A DNA stretch of 64,000 nucleotides, from NCBI GenBank assembly GCA_034769895.1, contig CM068367.1:87959899-88023898 (forward strand), given 5' to 3'. This stretch comes from Magicicada septendecula (lineage: Eukaryota > Arthropoda > Insecta > Hemiptera > Cicadidae). How positions within the stretch are numbered: position 1 is the stretch's first letter; each line of letters opens with the position of its first letter. Shown here in pieces: positions 1-12,144 of this stretch. The notes under the pieces were generated by a model. It saw only the letters and a list, made by a program, of their open reading frames with translations, did no database searches and was not told the DNA's origin. The translations under genes were made by a program, and so were the position numbers.

Positions 1-282
1 CGTGTGCATATTTAACATGTGACCGATAATTGGCCAATTAGAACGCAGTAAAATCATTGACAATTGTCTGTTGCCATGTGCAGATCAAGGGCAGTTTATA
101 TTGAGCATTCAACTAGTAAACGTGCTGTTCGCGTTCAAGAAATTTCTCTTGCGTGAACACGTAAACAGTGCGAAAGGTGTACGAAAACTTGGAATTCTGT
201 GTGAGTTATTCTACAGACCCAAGTAATTCAGTTTTAATAAATAATATTGTGATTTACAAGTATCCGTGTTAGTAAAGATATC
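1..282. other. LTR-like sequence, no gene
   Basis: No coding sequence is recognised here. The stretch has the texture of an LTR U3-R-U5 on the plus strand: a TTTATATT box near 97, a TCAACT initiator-like site shortly after, and AATAAATAATATT near 236 as a possible poly(A) signal. It leads directly into the repeat at 283-420. Calling it an LTR is inference, because no TG/CA ends or target duplication could be fixed. Confidence 0.3.
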
Positions 283-420
283 CTCATAGGGAGATCTACC
301 GACCGCGGTAGATCTGGTGACGCGAGGACACTTGAAGACGTGCCGGAAGGTGTACGCATATACACCGCTTTTCATTAAACACCCACGTTACACCTTGAGA
401 TACATAAATAAGCTATAACA
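283..420 (+). repeat. Dispersed repeat, copy A (LTR-element leader-like)
   Basis: This stretch is related in direct orientation to 38115-38245. Shared blocks include CGCGGTAGA, ACACTTGAAGA, CCGGA, ATATACCG and GAGATAC, spread over about 130 bp with small indels. No open frame is conserved between the copies. The position just after an AATAAA-bearing stretch suggests the leader or gag start of an LTR retrotransposon, which is inference. Confidence 0.5.
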
Positions 421-1440
421 ATATTAAAACATTTTAAAAAACCTTTAACAATCATAATCAGTGTTATCGCAGCCAGGCAGTGTTGCAGTTCGTCGAGCAA
501 GTTCAGCGTGTGTATCATCAGGACACCATCCCATCAGAATCCACGAGGGAAGGACACGTGAGATACACGCATCGCCTTCAGCCATCTCGCCGCATCAAAT
601 TGGAATATCTTCACTCAAGTAACAAATTCAGATCTGAACTTTATATAAACAGTTTTCAAACAATATTTCAAAATTCATAACATTTGTGTATGTTTAAAAA
701 TATATCGTATGAACTATTATTCAATTGGTGTGCAATAAATAATTATAATACCTCCAATATAGACTTGTTGATTTATAAAACACACACCATAATCCTATGC
801 GCAAGAATTAATTCAATTGTGTTGTCGCAATATATATTGCGACAGTACAAACAAGTGATGTACTGAGCATTGAATATAAAAATTTAAATATACCTAATAA
901 ACTGTAAATAATTAAAAATGTATTAGAAATAAGCATGTCAGGGATTGCAAGCTTGGCTCAGACAAAAATATGAACAGGTGTTTCGACCTGAATCGACGTG
1001 CACACACACACAAATGTAACTGAAAGTGTGTACACCAGTATTTTGCTAGTGTGTGTAAACGCAGGTCTATGCAGGCGAGTTTACCACCCCAAGATGAATA
1101 ATTGCATAATTACTATTTTTCCGTAATTATTCATAAACTATAATTAAAGAGTAAAATCCAAAAACACAATAAAATGTAAGAAAATTTACTAAATACTGTG
1201 TACGAAAACCATGTGAAAGTGCCACACCGTACGAGTGTAATAGTGAAATAACTGTGTACAAATCGAAAGGGTTAAGTTGCAATGTCCAAAATTACAGTGA
1301 ACATGTGTAGCAAAAATAGTTATAAGATAAGTATAAGAGTATACTTACAGGACTCTGCAATTCGCAGAAATATAAGAAATAGCGAAATTGACAAAGAGTG
1401 GGGGAACTGAATCCAGAGACAGTTTCTGACATGTCGATTT
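421..1440. other. No recognisable gene
   Basis: AT-rich sequence with only short open frames that show no recognisable motif or composition. A short CA run lies near 1003-1013. Nothing else can be supported. Confidence 0.5.
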
Positions 1441-1472
1441 CGTACCACTGCAGGTGTCGACCAAGACATGGG

Positions 1473-1560
1473 TATAAATAGGACACACAAGCTACAGTGG
1501 TTCTCTTTCGTAAATCATCCACGGTGCAGCGGGAGCTTCTGACCGTCCGCACAGAATATT
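1473..1560 (+). promoter_or_regulatory. TATA-type promoter, probably of an LTR
   Basis: TATAAATA at 1473-1480 is followed about 25-30 bp later by CTACAGTGG and TCTTTCG, a plausible initiator distance. Downstream sequence is leader-like (GC-richer, with the tandem repeat at 1723) and has no long open frame. An LTR promoter is more likely than a host promoter in this context, but this is inference. Confidence 0.35.
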
Positions 1561-1722
1561 TAAATTTTTGTAAATAATTTCATCCTTCCAGTTACATACA
1601 GTTATGTAACTGGATTGTAAAACAAACTGTTTTTAAATAATAACAAAATTACATAAGAAGATCCACATAAGAAGATCCATTGACGTCAGAAACAGCACGA
1701 GGAGAAGTTCCAGAGAGTGATA

Positions 1723-1790
1723 CGACGCTGGACAAGAAGGCGAGTCGACGCTGGACAAGAGGAGTGATTCGACGCTGGACAAGAGGACGC
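1723..1790 (+). repeat. Short tandem repeat, GACGCTGGACAAG unit
   Basis: Three copies of CGACGCTGGACAAGARGG lie at about 1723-1740, 1745-1762 and 1769-1786, with a partial fourth (GACGCTGG). Spacers are 4-6 bp. The tract sits in an untranslated leader-like stretch and ends near a GAGGACGAC motif that also occurs in the repeat at 62.5 kb. Confidence 0.7.
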
Positions 1791-1849
1791 TGGAGTGCGA
1801 GACGAGGACGACTACAGATGGATCAAATGATCGAGTATGATTGACGACA

Positions 1850-2563
1850 ATAAGGTGATAAACAACTTATTTATCTCTTAATCGTACAATGAACTCAAAG
1901 ACAATTAAAGACATTTCTATTCTATTTAAAAGTAAGAGCCAATCTTTATTGTAAAGTAGAATTAAAATCATAGATGTTTTAGAAATACGATTAACGTAAC
2001 AAGAGCTCAAATTAATATTGAAATAAAACGAATACAAAGAATTTAAATGAAAACAATTAGTGTTTGATATAAATCAGTACTGAGAAACAAAAGATAAATT
2101 CAATAACTATTAATATTTTGAGTACATTACAATATATAAAAAGATATTTAAATATTGATATTTTGAAACACATTAATTGACTGAGCAGTCTGGAAATGAG
2201 ATTTTTCTTTAATACAATAATTAGTAGAATAGAATATTTAGTCAGTAAGGATGTATATAGCATAAGCATTACGGCATAATAACAAATAATAACGAATGTT
2301 TTAATTCGAAGTAAGTGCTAGGTGCACAATTTTATTAATATCAAATAAATTTGAAATACCGTTACAAGTTACATAGAGTTCTTATTGCAGATACACCTGA
2401 AATACAATTTAAATGCTATATTGTTACATAATTTGTCAATCTTGAACGTGAGACCGGTCACGCCAAATTTATGTATATGTATCGTTGTATAATATGGCTC
2501 CCAAAGAACGTGGGGCTATACAAATTAAATTACATGTAAATTTCTACACATAAAAACGTTGCA

Positions 2564-2594
<31 letters not shown>

Positions 2595-3700
2595 TACAAA
2601 CACACACACAAATCGAGAATAATTAAAATCAACCAGAAAACGTTTTAGATCACTGTTTTAACTTTGCACTTCAAAATAATTTTATAACGTAACAAATTCC
2701 ATAACATATCATGAATTTCATAAGAGTGGCAGATTCATGTCTTATGAAAGCTTGGTGACACTGTATAGGTTTTTACCTACCGAAATTTCACAGCCTGCAC
2801 CAACGATACGAATTTCAGTCGATACACGTATTCCGACCTGTGCCACAGCCTCATCAATCACAGGGCCGTATCACAAACACAAAATATTCGCTCTCTTTCA
2901 TGTTTCACTGTATCTAAAGCTCATCACGAAGCAAACAAAAATTTTCAGCAGCCGCAAAAACAGAAAAGGAGAGTTTTATATTTTGTGCCTATTAAAAAGT
3001 AATATTAGTACCAAAACCATTCATTCGTTGTGATGAGTGAAGCAGTTTTATAATTATAATTAGTAAACTAATTATAATGAATGTACGCACCCTTTGTCCA
3101 GCTGTTTACGTTCGCTACTGGACACAGGCCTGGCCTTAAGAGTTCTATCCGTGTTGTTTTGTGATTCTCTGCTGTTTTGACCCAGTTGTGGGTTGTTATA
3201 AATTAACATAACTATCGTGTGTCTAACGTGTTTGGTACCTTCCTATGTAACCCTTGTTAGACCTCGGCCTACTTTCCAGTAAGTTATCCTGTGTTCAAGA
3301 TTATCTCGTATTCTGTCGAGATGCGCTATTCAATTCCATTTAAGTTTACTTGTAAATTTCATTACATCCATTACAACTGTATTTACGTACTTTCATATTG
3401 TCATTTCTGAGACAGTATCTTTCCATACTCTTCTACAATACTCGACTCCGTTATGTTGTTGTTCCATACATTACTACATCAATTACACAGTGACTAAAAA
3501 CTTTTCTCTTTAAGTTTGTTGGGATTTTGCTCTTGAGTACAGTTCCATTAAAACTAATCCCAAATTGTTGTCCGTAATATTTATCAGTTGCCAGTAATGG
3601 ATTGTTTGTTTATTAAAGCGAAATTACCGGCTGATAAAGACGAGTGTGTGAGGAGGATTGTGTGTTTAAATTCAATTGTGTAGCTTCGTCGCTTTGAGCA
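1850..3700. other. No recognisable gene; (TA)n tract
   Basis: AT-rich sequence with many stops in all frames. A perfect (TA)n run is at about 2567-2591, followed by a short CA run. An imperfect palindrome, TAATTATAATTAG/CTAATTATAAT, lies at 3050-3078. I recognise no protein similarity. Confidence 0.5.
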
Positions 3701-3703
3701 CGA

Positions 3704-3750
3704 TATACGAGGTTCGTCAAAACGTACTGCGACTTTTGAATTTCCAGTAG
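3704..3750 (+). mobile_element. mariner-like left terminus
   Basis: TATACGAGGTTCGTCAAAAC starts at 3704. This matches the usual ends of insect mariner elements (TACGAGG followed by a T/C-rich stretch and CAAAA), and the mariner right end at 15.2 kb in this window is its reverse-complement counterpart. The element continues rightwards, but its 5' coding half is unrecognisable. Confidence 0.5.
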
Positions 3751-4479
3751 CCTACTAGAAGTTTCAGGACAAAAATACTGTTTTTATGTAATGCTGGTAC
3801 ACATGTTTGTAAGAATTATCTAAATTTTCAGCTATACTAGGTGAATGGTTTTGATTTATCAGCTAATTTAGTAAGTTTTGTTTTGACGTACCACGCAATT
3901 TTTTAATTGTACAATGTAATATTAAAAACCTTGTTAAGTTTTAGGCCTTTTTAGCCGTGGTCTAATGTTCAAAACGATCTCTTCATTACTGTCTGACATT
4001 TCAATGGCATGAGCGATTGCCACCATCAGAGAATGGACAAATAACAGGATGATACAGATCCTGTCCCAAAACACCACTAAGAAAGTATCGTCAACAAACA
4101 CCAAAACACTTCGTCAGCCAGTATCGAAGACGTCGTTTGCAAAATTAGACCGTTCGCAAATTTTAACTGACCGTAAAACCCTACGAACTTATGTTGAAGA
4201 ACTTCCATAAAATTTTGTGTAAAGAATGAGATAACTTTGCTAACATAGGGAGCGTTGTCCAAAAGCCTTTAGGTGAGTTTTATACCTACAAATGATAGGT
4301 TTATGATGTCACAGAATCTATAAACCGTTGTGAATAAACCGAAAATCATGAAACGTAATAAAACTACGTACCACTTTGCCTCTGGGCCAGTGAAGAGTGC
4401 TAATATGGACTTTTTATCAAAAACCAAATATTCCTAGAAAACGGCCAACTTTATAGAAGAATAATTCGTGAAAGTCTAT

Positions 4480-4790
4480 AGCAATAAAAAAAAAATCAGC
4501 ACACACACACGTATTGATAGATCAAGAAATTTATGACAATATTATCGCAATGATACCGCAACCATCGTATTCGTCCGCCAAGCCCCCCTCAATTTTTTCT
4601 CTTTGAAAAGAATGGAAAAAATCATGAAAGAACACAGTTTCGCGACTGCCGAAGACGCAAAAAAAAAATCGCTGAGCGACCTCAGCATTATACTATAAAG
4701 TGCCTTCCAGAAATGTTTTGAAGAACAAATAACATTACAATAATTATGTCTTTGAATGCATCAAAATAAATGTAGATGATTTAATATCAT
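4480..4790 (+). pseudogene. mariner transposase, C-terminal remnant
   Basis: Short stretches in shifting frames resemble the C-terminal quarter of mariner transposases: MIPQPSYSSAKPP (the normal PYSPDLAP segment, degraded), FFSLKRMEKIMKEHSFATAED (spanning a frame change), then SAFQKCFEEQ. Mariners move by cut-and-paste into TA sites using a DDD catalytic triad. Here the third aspartate region is lost, so the copy is dead. The left end at 3704 probably belongs to the same insertion. The interval between them (about 3950-4450) begins with GCCGTGGTCTAATG, which resembles the MITE end at 21.29 kb and may be a later insertion. Confidence 0.55.
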
Positions 4791-4799
4791 TTTATTCTA

Positions 4800-5471
4800 G
4801 TCACGTTAAGTAACCGTTCATTTTTTCTTAGGAATCCATTGTCTGCTCCGTGCAGCCCACAGTTAACAAGCTGGTGTTTACTGATTAAAACTATCTGGTT
4901 TTCAGTTATATACTTATATATTTTTTTATTTTACTAATTAATAATGTGTTCGCTGTAATTTTATTACTATAGTGACACCTTATATAGGAAGGACAGCTTT
5001 GCCAAACAGAAAAGAAGGCAACGACTCACAATTCATATACTTGCCACTTAGCTTAGGTTGGAATTTTAAATAACGAGGATCTCAGCAATTCCACTCTACA
5101 TAAATCAAACAAATTGAAGCCTGAAACGAAAATACGCTCTTGTGCACACGAGTCTACAATGAAATACACGAGAAAATACTCAAGTTAATTAAGAGCTTCA
5201 ACGGGTGATTCGCTATTGCCAGTTTCAAAAGGACACGCGGTTGATTAGATCCGTACGAACGTAGGGGGAACTTTTTCTCATAAATTCTCTCAGTACTCCT
5301 TATTTTTACCTCCTTTAAAATATTAGTCTAATAATCAGATAATAATAGTAATTGGATTGAATATAGTGATTGGATTACAGTTTGATAATTTATCCCTACC
5401 TTGTCGCGTAATGAATTGTGTGTTGCAACTTATTGTATAAGGACAGCCCTCAACCTGTCATCATCATTCTC

Positions 5472-5503
<32 letters not shown>

Positions 5504-6085
5504 ACTCACTCTCTTTCTTCCTCTCTTTGAGTTTTTGCGTTTTCTTACAAACATGAGTGAAAATACTTCCTCTACAAGTATCAAATTTTATGACGCATGT
5601 TTCAGAATGTTAATACCTGAACCTCATTACACTCAAAGAAGAAGGTAATTAAAATACTTCATTTAAATATTAATTCACAGATTTAAATAATTGAATTATT
5701 TAATTTAAACGCGGAAAGTAACGTGTTCCGCGTCACTTTCACAATGACGATGCAGATTTTGTTTAGCAATTGAGCCAGTAGTTTTAAGAATAACCAATAA
5801 CGCATATCTTTCCCTACTTGAATAATATATTCAAATTATTTAATTCTTTCCGTGTCTGCTGAAGCAGCTACGATTCTACGAAACGTCTGACAGTCCATAT
5901 ACAATATGATACTTGCAAAAACAAAATACTTTTGTAATAATAATATGTTTAACTAATAATCAATTACACACGATTCTTTAACAATTTTTCGTACAAGCTT
6001 GAACCTAATTAAATAAGAACTTCTCGATATCCTGCCTGCTATATCTGAAACAGATCGTACTTCATTTTCGAAGATAGATCACTTT
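4800..6085. other. No recognisable gene; (TC)n microsatellite
   Basis: Non-coding, AT-rich. A (TC)n tract with interruptions runs from about 5468 to 5512. The small open frame through it is a by-product of the microsatellite. Confidence 0.5.
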
Positions 6086-6090
6086 TAAAA

Positions 6091-6318
6091 ATGATTGGAA
6101 GAAGAAGGGCAAAATTGATCGGGCATGTGTTAAGATACAATCAATTCCTAAGTAACATTTTTGAAGGAAACCTGTTGGGGGGGGAAACCAAGATGACGAC
6201 CAAGAGCATCGATGTTCAAAGACATGGGAAAGGAGATGAACTTCCTATCGTATTGCAATTTAAAGAGGGCAATGATGGAAAGAGAGACGTGGCTAACTCG
6301 ACAAGCGATGGCCTTTAG
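6091..6318 (+). pseudogene. LINE ORF2, C-terminal remnant (RTE/CR1-like tail)
   Basis: The frame opens with RRRAKLIGHVLRYNQF and SNIFEGNLLG, and a neighbouring frame ends with TWLTRQAMAFR and a stop. Insect LINE ORF2 proteins commonly end in this way: a LIGH.LR..F segment, a basic GRPR segment (disrupted here by a G-run), and a closing W...R..MAF. After the stop comes a GATGATGATGATGA tract typical of such LINE 3' ends. Only the last ~75 codons are present, with at least two frame changes, so this is a 5'-truncated, dead insertion on the plus strand. Confidence 0.6.
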
Positions 6319-6329
6319 ATGACGATGAT

Positions 6330-7550
6330 AATGATGATGATGAGCGATGTATCCGGGCGTTGTTTCCTTCTGAAAAATGTCAGCAGCTGCTATATTAACA
6401 GCAGTCCCTGTATACAGTGAGTCCCTGTATCTTTGTATCGTTACAGCGTGAGTACCATAAACTATCGTTACCAACAATAATAACATAAATTGCAGTGTAT
6501 TGTTTGCGAACAAGTAACCGTGTGTTGTGCAAGAACAAAACATTACATCTATTCATGGACACGCTACTCAATCATATTAGCGTGCAGAATGGTGAAGAGC
6601 GGTTATTACTGACGAGTGGTTTAATCTTTAAAATCAAATATTATTAAAAACTACTCACGAGTTAAAATTGATACAATTTAATTTGAAATGCAAGGCAAGT
6701 GGTATCGGCTTACCGGAAACCGAATACCGAACATTTTCAGCAAGTAATCTACAAGTAGAACACGTATAAAAAAATTTGAGGTTCAAGAGTAATTGGAGCT
6801 GTCTTATTTGTCGTTCAGATTTCAATATTCATTTTTCTGCAATGCGACATGGCTTCATTATACATGCACAGCATCAATCATGCTAATGAGTGTATTATAT
6901 GCCTCTATGTTCAGTTAGAATCGAGACGTCGGCACAGCTTGTCGTTATATGATATCGTGAAGACATTATACTACAGGACGTGCAAAAGATTTACAGCAAT
7001 TTTTAGTGTCCTAATTAGCGGTACACCTCGGAGAGCGACAGAAGAACGGAGGACAGCGGAGATTTTTTTAAAGTCGGGATCCGGCCTCAAGTGCATTTTG
7101 AAACCACGGATGTGAACAACTAATTATTTTCATTCATATTTTTAAAAACATTTTAAGACAGAATAACTGTTAAAGAGATTGTAATTAATTGTAAAGGTTT
7201 TTAATCATGAACACTATTAAAAGACTAGTTGCACTATAATTCTTATTACTCCATTTAAATTCAATAAAAGCTTATGTTATTCATTTTAAAAGACTCGCAC
7301 TTATTTAAAATTTACGAAGAGAGTCAATACATTTTATGTACAAAAAGTTCCACTATCAATGAACGTATGCAATCTTTTAACCAAACCCCTTTGTAATTCA
7401 TGTGCAGGTGCAATCTATCGTGTTGCAGTATGTTCACCAATAAAATTATATGCACAGAGATAAAATATAGGTGTTGAGGTTCTTCTCTTCACCGATTTCA
7501 TAGGGGGGTATTCCTGTATGAGGTTATATCGGTCAAGGGAGGAAACAAGG
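6330..7550. other. No recognisable gene
   Basis: AT-rich sequence. The open frame at 6849-7115 (88 codons) has no recognisable motif and no codon bias that I can see. No repeat longer than about 15 bp stands out. Confidence 0.45.
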
Positions 7551-7559
7551 CTCAATACT

Positions 7560-7985
7560 CACAACTCTACAATCTCATCTCCATAAGTAACATAAGTAAG
7601 TATGATAAATGTCTTGTATATTTTTACTTTCGTTTTACAAAATTTTTGAGTTTGCTTCTCAATAACTGTGGCATAATATATATCCCTATTTCTTATTTAT
7701 ATCCCGTCAAGTATTGTCGTGTTTATACACTCTTCATTATCTATCATTTTACCCAGGTATCTGAACTTATTAACTGAAATTATCTTCTATGCATAGATTA
7801 TATAGTTCTTCTCCTTTCTGATGCAGAAATCAGCATGTATTTAGTTTTGCTGATATTTACCTTTATTCCCAACCAGCGGATTTTTGATTCAGCTCCTTGT
7901 GTACCTCAACTAGCTGTTGTCTTGATCCGATTACTATCACAACATCGTCAGCGTAAGTACATATTTGGCTTGTCTTTTTAGTATT
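7560..7985 (-). pseudogene. LINE reverse transcriptase fragment with YADD box
   Basis: On the minus strand near 7960 the translation reads TYADDVVIVIGSRQQLVEVH. YADD is the catalytic box of the reverse transcriptase palm. It is followed by LNQKSAGWE.KVNISKTKYM, the helix after the palm in non-LTR RTs. Downstream the frame shifts and accumulates stops, although pieces such as QLISSDTWVK (a broken form of the usual YLG segment) can be followed to about 7560. Upstream RT motifs are absent, so this is a fragment. The family is most like the LINE whose tail lies at 23.1-23.8 kb. Confidence 0.6.
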
Positions 7986-7991
7986 GTAATT

Positions 7992-9979
7992 CTAAAGCTT
8001 ACTCATAACTAAATGTGACATTATCATTAAATGATTTATTAAACCAAGGACTATTCCATACGTAGTTGGAATACTCTTTGCTATATCACAACACCAATCG
8101 TCTTTGAAACTCCCACTAATATACGCTTCCCTGCTTCCCTTATTGAAAATCAAACGCTGGAATATGTTTCGACAACAGTTCACATCCCCCACTTTAAAAC
8201 ATTCTACACAACTAATTTCGTAGATAGACCCGTCTTCTTTAACCCTTGAACACAAACACATGCTCAAAATTGAATCAAAGTTTTACTAGAAACGAACATG
8301 TTAATTTAATAAAGTTGCAGTGGCTGTTTCATGAAACAGCAAATATTGAATTACCCAAGTTTATTAAAAACTCACACACACACACACACACACACATAAG
8401 AGTTTAGTACACAACCGCGTCATGTGGTTTGCCGGTAGTGTGAGTTACTCCAAAGTTGGTCAACTTCAGCCGTTGTCGATTTTGAGTAAATATGAGCGGC
8501 GCAGTACAGGGGAATTTACATAAACATTTTCTTCAACTGAAGACATGAATCAAGCATTTTTATAAAATACTTAAGAATTTTGTTAACCAAAAATAAAGTA
8601 ATCCAAGTTTTGTTATTAATTTTTTCCTAACATTAAATTACAAAATATTTAATAAAAATATTGCTGTGGCAATTTTAAGTAAAGGTTTTTTTTAACTCTT
8701 ATTGTTTTCATAGTTTGCTTTTCAACTATGTTTGTAAAGAAAAAGTATAAGTACTCGTAATACAAAGAACTACAAACAATAAAAAATGGACTACGGTATG
8801 AAGTGAAAGTACATTAGCAATCTCGTAATTGTTCATCTGCGTACTAACAGTTTGGTAATATAGTTCGCTGTCATTACCTATTTTCAGGGCATAAACAAGA
8901 TTCAGACGTAAAAAATTCCTTTCCCGAAACAATAACAGATTTTCGTACCCTTCCTATCCCATACTAATATTTTTTTCTAACGTCGCAAGTGAAAGAAATG
9001 TTTACAGAAATAAAAATTATTAGTGGTTAGTGTGGTTACTTATGTAGAATTCCTGTCTCAATTTCTTGGATACATTATTAGTTTGCAAAAAAATACAGTG
9101 CAAAAATCGAAAAAGGTTATATGACATACTATGGCTAGTTACTCGGAATTCTGGGTCAGTTTGACGCTAAAACAGTAGTTTTCATAACACAATTAACAAA
9201 CAAACCACAGATTAGATAAAATTTGTGTGTTGCCAATTAAGTAGCTTTGTTTCATTTAAATTAATTCTAGTGGGTAATAAAAGCATGTGCACAGAAAAAG
9301 AATATACGAGAAAATATATTTAAAAAATATACTGTAACGTCACAAAACGTTCCATACTCTTCAAACCACCAGAAGAGTGAATAATACCAAAATAATTATG
9401 AGTAAGAACCAAGTATAGGTAACAAGGAAGAATATAATAGCATTAAAATCATAAACCATTAAAGAATGAAAGGAGATAAGACCTTCAAGTGAACAGTAGT
9501 AAAACTACTATCAGCATAATGTGACACTACAACATAAACAGACAATCTGACAGAGACGAATTGACAAGACAAGTTCCCCAAATAGACTGTTTAAGTGAGA
9601 ATAACAAACCTTTAATAAACCAAGTCAAATAGCATAAGTAAAATAAACGATGACAGAACCAATATTTATAACATGTATTATTATTATAAACAGCACATTA
9701 GCTGAATTATGGAAAATTATTAATTTGAATGACAAACATAAAGAAATATATTATTGTTAATCATGAGCTATGAAAGGTAATAAGAGAACAAACTGTATAT
9801 GTTATAATAATGATATGATCTAAATGTCACCATCAATGTAACAATTAAATGTATTTAGATAATGTTATAAGGATATAAAATATGTAAAGAGATGTAATCA
9901 GTCAAGGAACAAAACCTTATAATGAAACATGTAGACCAAAAGAATGGCTTAAGATGAATTGAATTTACTCAATGGGCAA
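7992..9979. other. No recognisable gene; (CA)n tract
   Basis: Mostly A-rich, non-coding sequence. A (CA)n run lies at 8372-8396. Nothing in 8400-9979 resembles a known element. The Helitron that follows is inserted into this A-rich block, which resumes after 11355. Confidence 0.45.
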
Positions 9980-10106
9980 TCTATCTATATCTATAAAAAT
10001 GAATGTTTGTTTCTTTCTTTGTCCCGTATGCGTTCCTATACCATTCATCCGATTGCGATGAAACTTCGGTGAGTTGTTGTGCGCACGCCCGCGAAGGTTT
10101 ATGAAT

Positions 10107-11185
10107 TTTTTTCAATGGGGCCCTTTGGGGGGTTCTTGGGGTCTTCCACATCTCCTCCTAAACCACTGGACCGATTTCAACCAAACTTGGCACAAATATT
10201 TTATGCAACGGGAGAACCAACATAGGGTAGGTGTTTTTTCTATGGGGTCCTTTGGGGGTCCTTTGGGGTCTTCCACATCTTCTCCTAAACCACTGGACCG
10301 ATTTCAACCAAGCTTGGCACAAATATTTTACGCAACGGGAGAACCAACATAGGATATGTGTTTTTTCGATATGATCCTTCGGGGGTCCTTTTGGGGGTAC
10401 TTTGGGGTCTTCCACATCTCCTCCTAAACCACTGGACCGATTTCAACCAAACTTGGCACAAATATTTTACGCAAAGGGAGAACCAACATAGGATAGGTGT
10501 TTTTTCAATGGGGTTCTTTTGGGGGTTCTTTGGGGTCTTCCACATCTCCTCCTAAACCACTGGACCGATTTCAACCAAACTTGGCACAAATATTTTATGC
10601 AACGGGAGAACCAACATAGGGTAGGTGTTTTTTCGATGGGGTCCTTTGGGGGGGCCTTTGGGGTCTTCCACATCTTCTCCTAAACCACTGGACCGATTTC
10701 AACCAAACTTGGCACAAATATTTTACGCAAAGGGAGAACCAACATAGGATAGGTGTTTTTTCGATGGGGTTCTTTTGGGGGTTCTTTGGGGTCTTCCACA
10801 TCTCCTCCTAAACCACTGGACCGATTTCAACCAAACTTGGCACAAATATTTTACGCAACGGGAGAACCAACATAGGATATGTGTTTTTTCGATGGGGTTC
10901 TTTTGGGGGGTCCTTTGGGGTCTTCCACATCTCCTCCTAAACCATGGGACCGATTTCAACCAAACTTGGCACAAATATTTTACGCAAAGGGAGAACCAAC
11001 ATAGGATAGGTGTTTTTTCGATGGGGTTCTTTTGGGGGTTCTTTGGGGTCTTCCACATCTCCTCCTAAACCACTGGACCGATTTCAACCAAACTTGGCAC
11101 AAATATTTTACGCAACGGGAGAACCAACATAGGACAGGTTTTTTTTCGATACGATCCTCTGGGGGGTCCTTTGGAGTCTTAAAAA
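10107..11185 (+). repeat. Tandem array, ~128-bp unit, eight copies
   Basis: The landmark CCACTGGACCGATTTCAACC recurs at 10163, 10290, 10429, 10557, 10685, 10813, 10942 (CCATGGGACC variant) and 11070. The steps are 127, 139, 128, 128, 128, 129 and 128 bp. Each unit also has a G-rich segment (TTTGGGGGTYCTTTGGGGTC), CTTCCACATCTYCTCC and ACGCAACGGGAGAACCAACA. Most variation is in the G-run length. The long open frames on both strands here are repeat artefacts: 128 is not a multiple of three, so the frame changes at each unit. Confidence 0.9.
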
Positions 11186-11323
11186 ACTAACTTATTAGAT
11201 CTGGTTACTATGGCAACCCAATGGAATAGATTCTGTTCTAAATATATTATCGCATTAAATTGAAGACCACGCGAACGAAGTCTTTATATATTATATATAT
11301 ACAAACACTTTCTTTCTTTGAGT

Positions 11324-11341
11324 GGCATTGCAACGCATGCC
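11324..11341 (+). other. Helitron 3' hairpin
   Basis: GGCAT(T)GC pairs with GCATGCC around an AAC loop, with one bulged T. It ends nine bases before the terminal CTAG. This is the usual position of the Helitron 3' palindrome, which acts as the transposition terminator. Confidence 0.65.
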
Positions 11342-11354
11342 GGGTACTCGCTAG

Positions 11355-12140
11355 TAACTAATATAATAAAAACTCAAAGTAAAGACACAACTTATGTGAA
11401 GTCTATAATAAAGAGAACATTGAAATAATAACAAACCAATGATGACCCAAACAAATCATGAAAATCATAATCATGTAGAAACCTTACAAAGCATAGGAGA
11501 ATATAGTAATAAGAATATGAAAGAGGTGTAAATCACCATACCATGTGTAATCTTATAAGTATAGTAAATAAGAAAAATGTTGAAAAAAGAATAGTGAAAT
11601 AAGGAAGTCTATTAATAATAATCAACAAATGTGTCATAATGATTAATAAATGTTCAGCTGGATACAGCAATTATAAATAATAATATGTTCCTTTTCAATA
11701 AAATAATTATGTTCAGAATAGCAAGTAAGGTGAGTGGATTAAATATTAAAAAATGTTAAAATCAGATCTGCAACGTTTAGCAGAAGACGCTTAAAAACAA
11801 TGCATTATTTAGAATAGGCTATTATTAAAATAGAATTTATGAATGAAAGATGTAACCAAACTGGCATCAAGTCGTATCAAAATAACAAGAAAGAAACGAG
11901 CTGTACAATGCTATTTATAAAACCTAATTTGTACTTAAAATAACTGAGATATAAACGTTAGCATAGTAAATTTTGTGAATTTTGGATAAATACAAGTAAT
12001 AATAAGAATAGCGAAAACCACGCTTGGAATACAATTATGTAATGGCTAAAAATAGAATGACCTCATCATGACATCATTTTCAACCAATCAGGAATTACCT
12101 TAGAAATCAGTTAGCGGAGCCTAACGTCGATCTAAGAAGA
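11355..12140. other. No recognisable gene
   Basis: A-rich, non-coding sequence that continues the block interrupted by the Helitron. Confidence 0.4.
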
Positions 12141-12144
12141 CTAT

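Larger units (their letters stand above)
9980..11354 (+). mobile_element. Non-autonomous Helitron
   Basis: The element begins TCTATCTATATCTATAAAAA after an A (9979) and ends CTAG (11351-11354) before a T (11355). Helitrons have TC starts and CTRR ends and insert between A and T, so all three criteria are met. Nine bases before CTAG is a short stem (11324-11341). The opening stretch, with GTCCCGTATGCGTTCCTATA and a CATCCGATTGCGATGAAACTT block, is characteristic of a Helitron-like repeat family common in arthropods, recognised from memory. There is no Rep/helicase gene, so it would depend on proteins supplied in trans. Most of the body is a tandem array. Confidence 0.75.

Noticed and set aside
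10074-11068. Overlapping 65-111-codon open frames on both strands
   Set aside because: They are by-products of the 128-bp tandem repeat. The frame shifts at every unit and the same peptide recurs on both strands.
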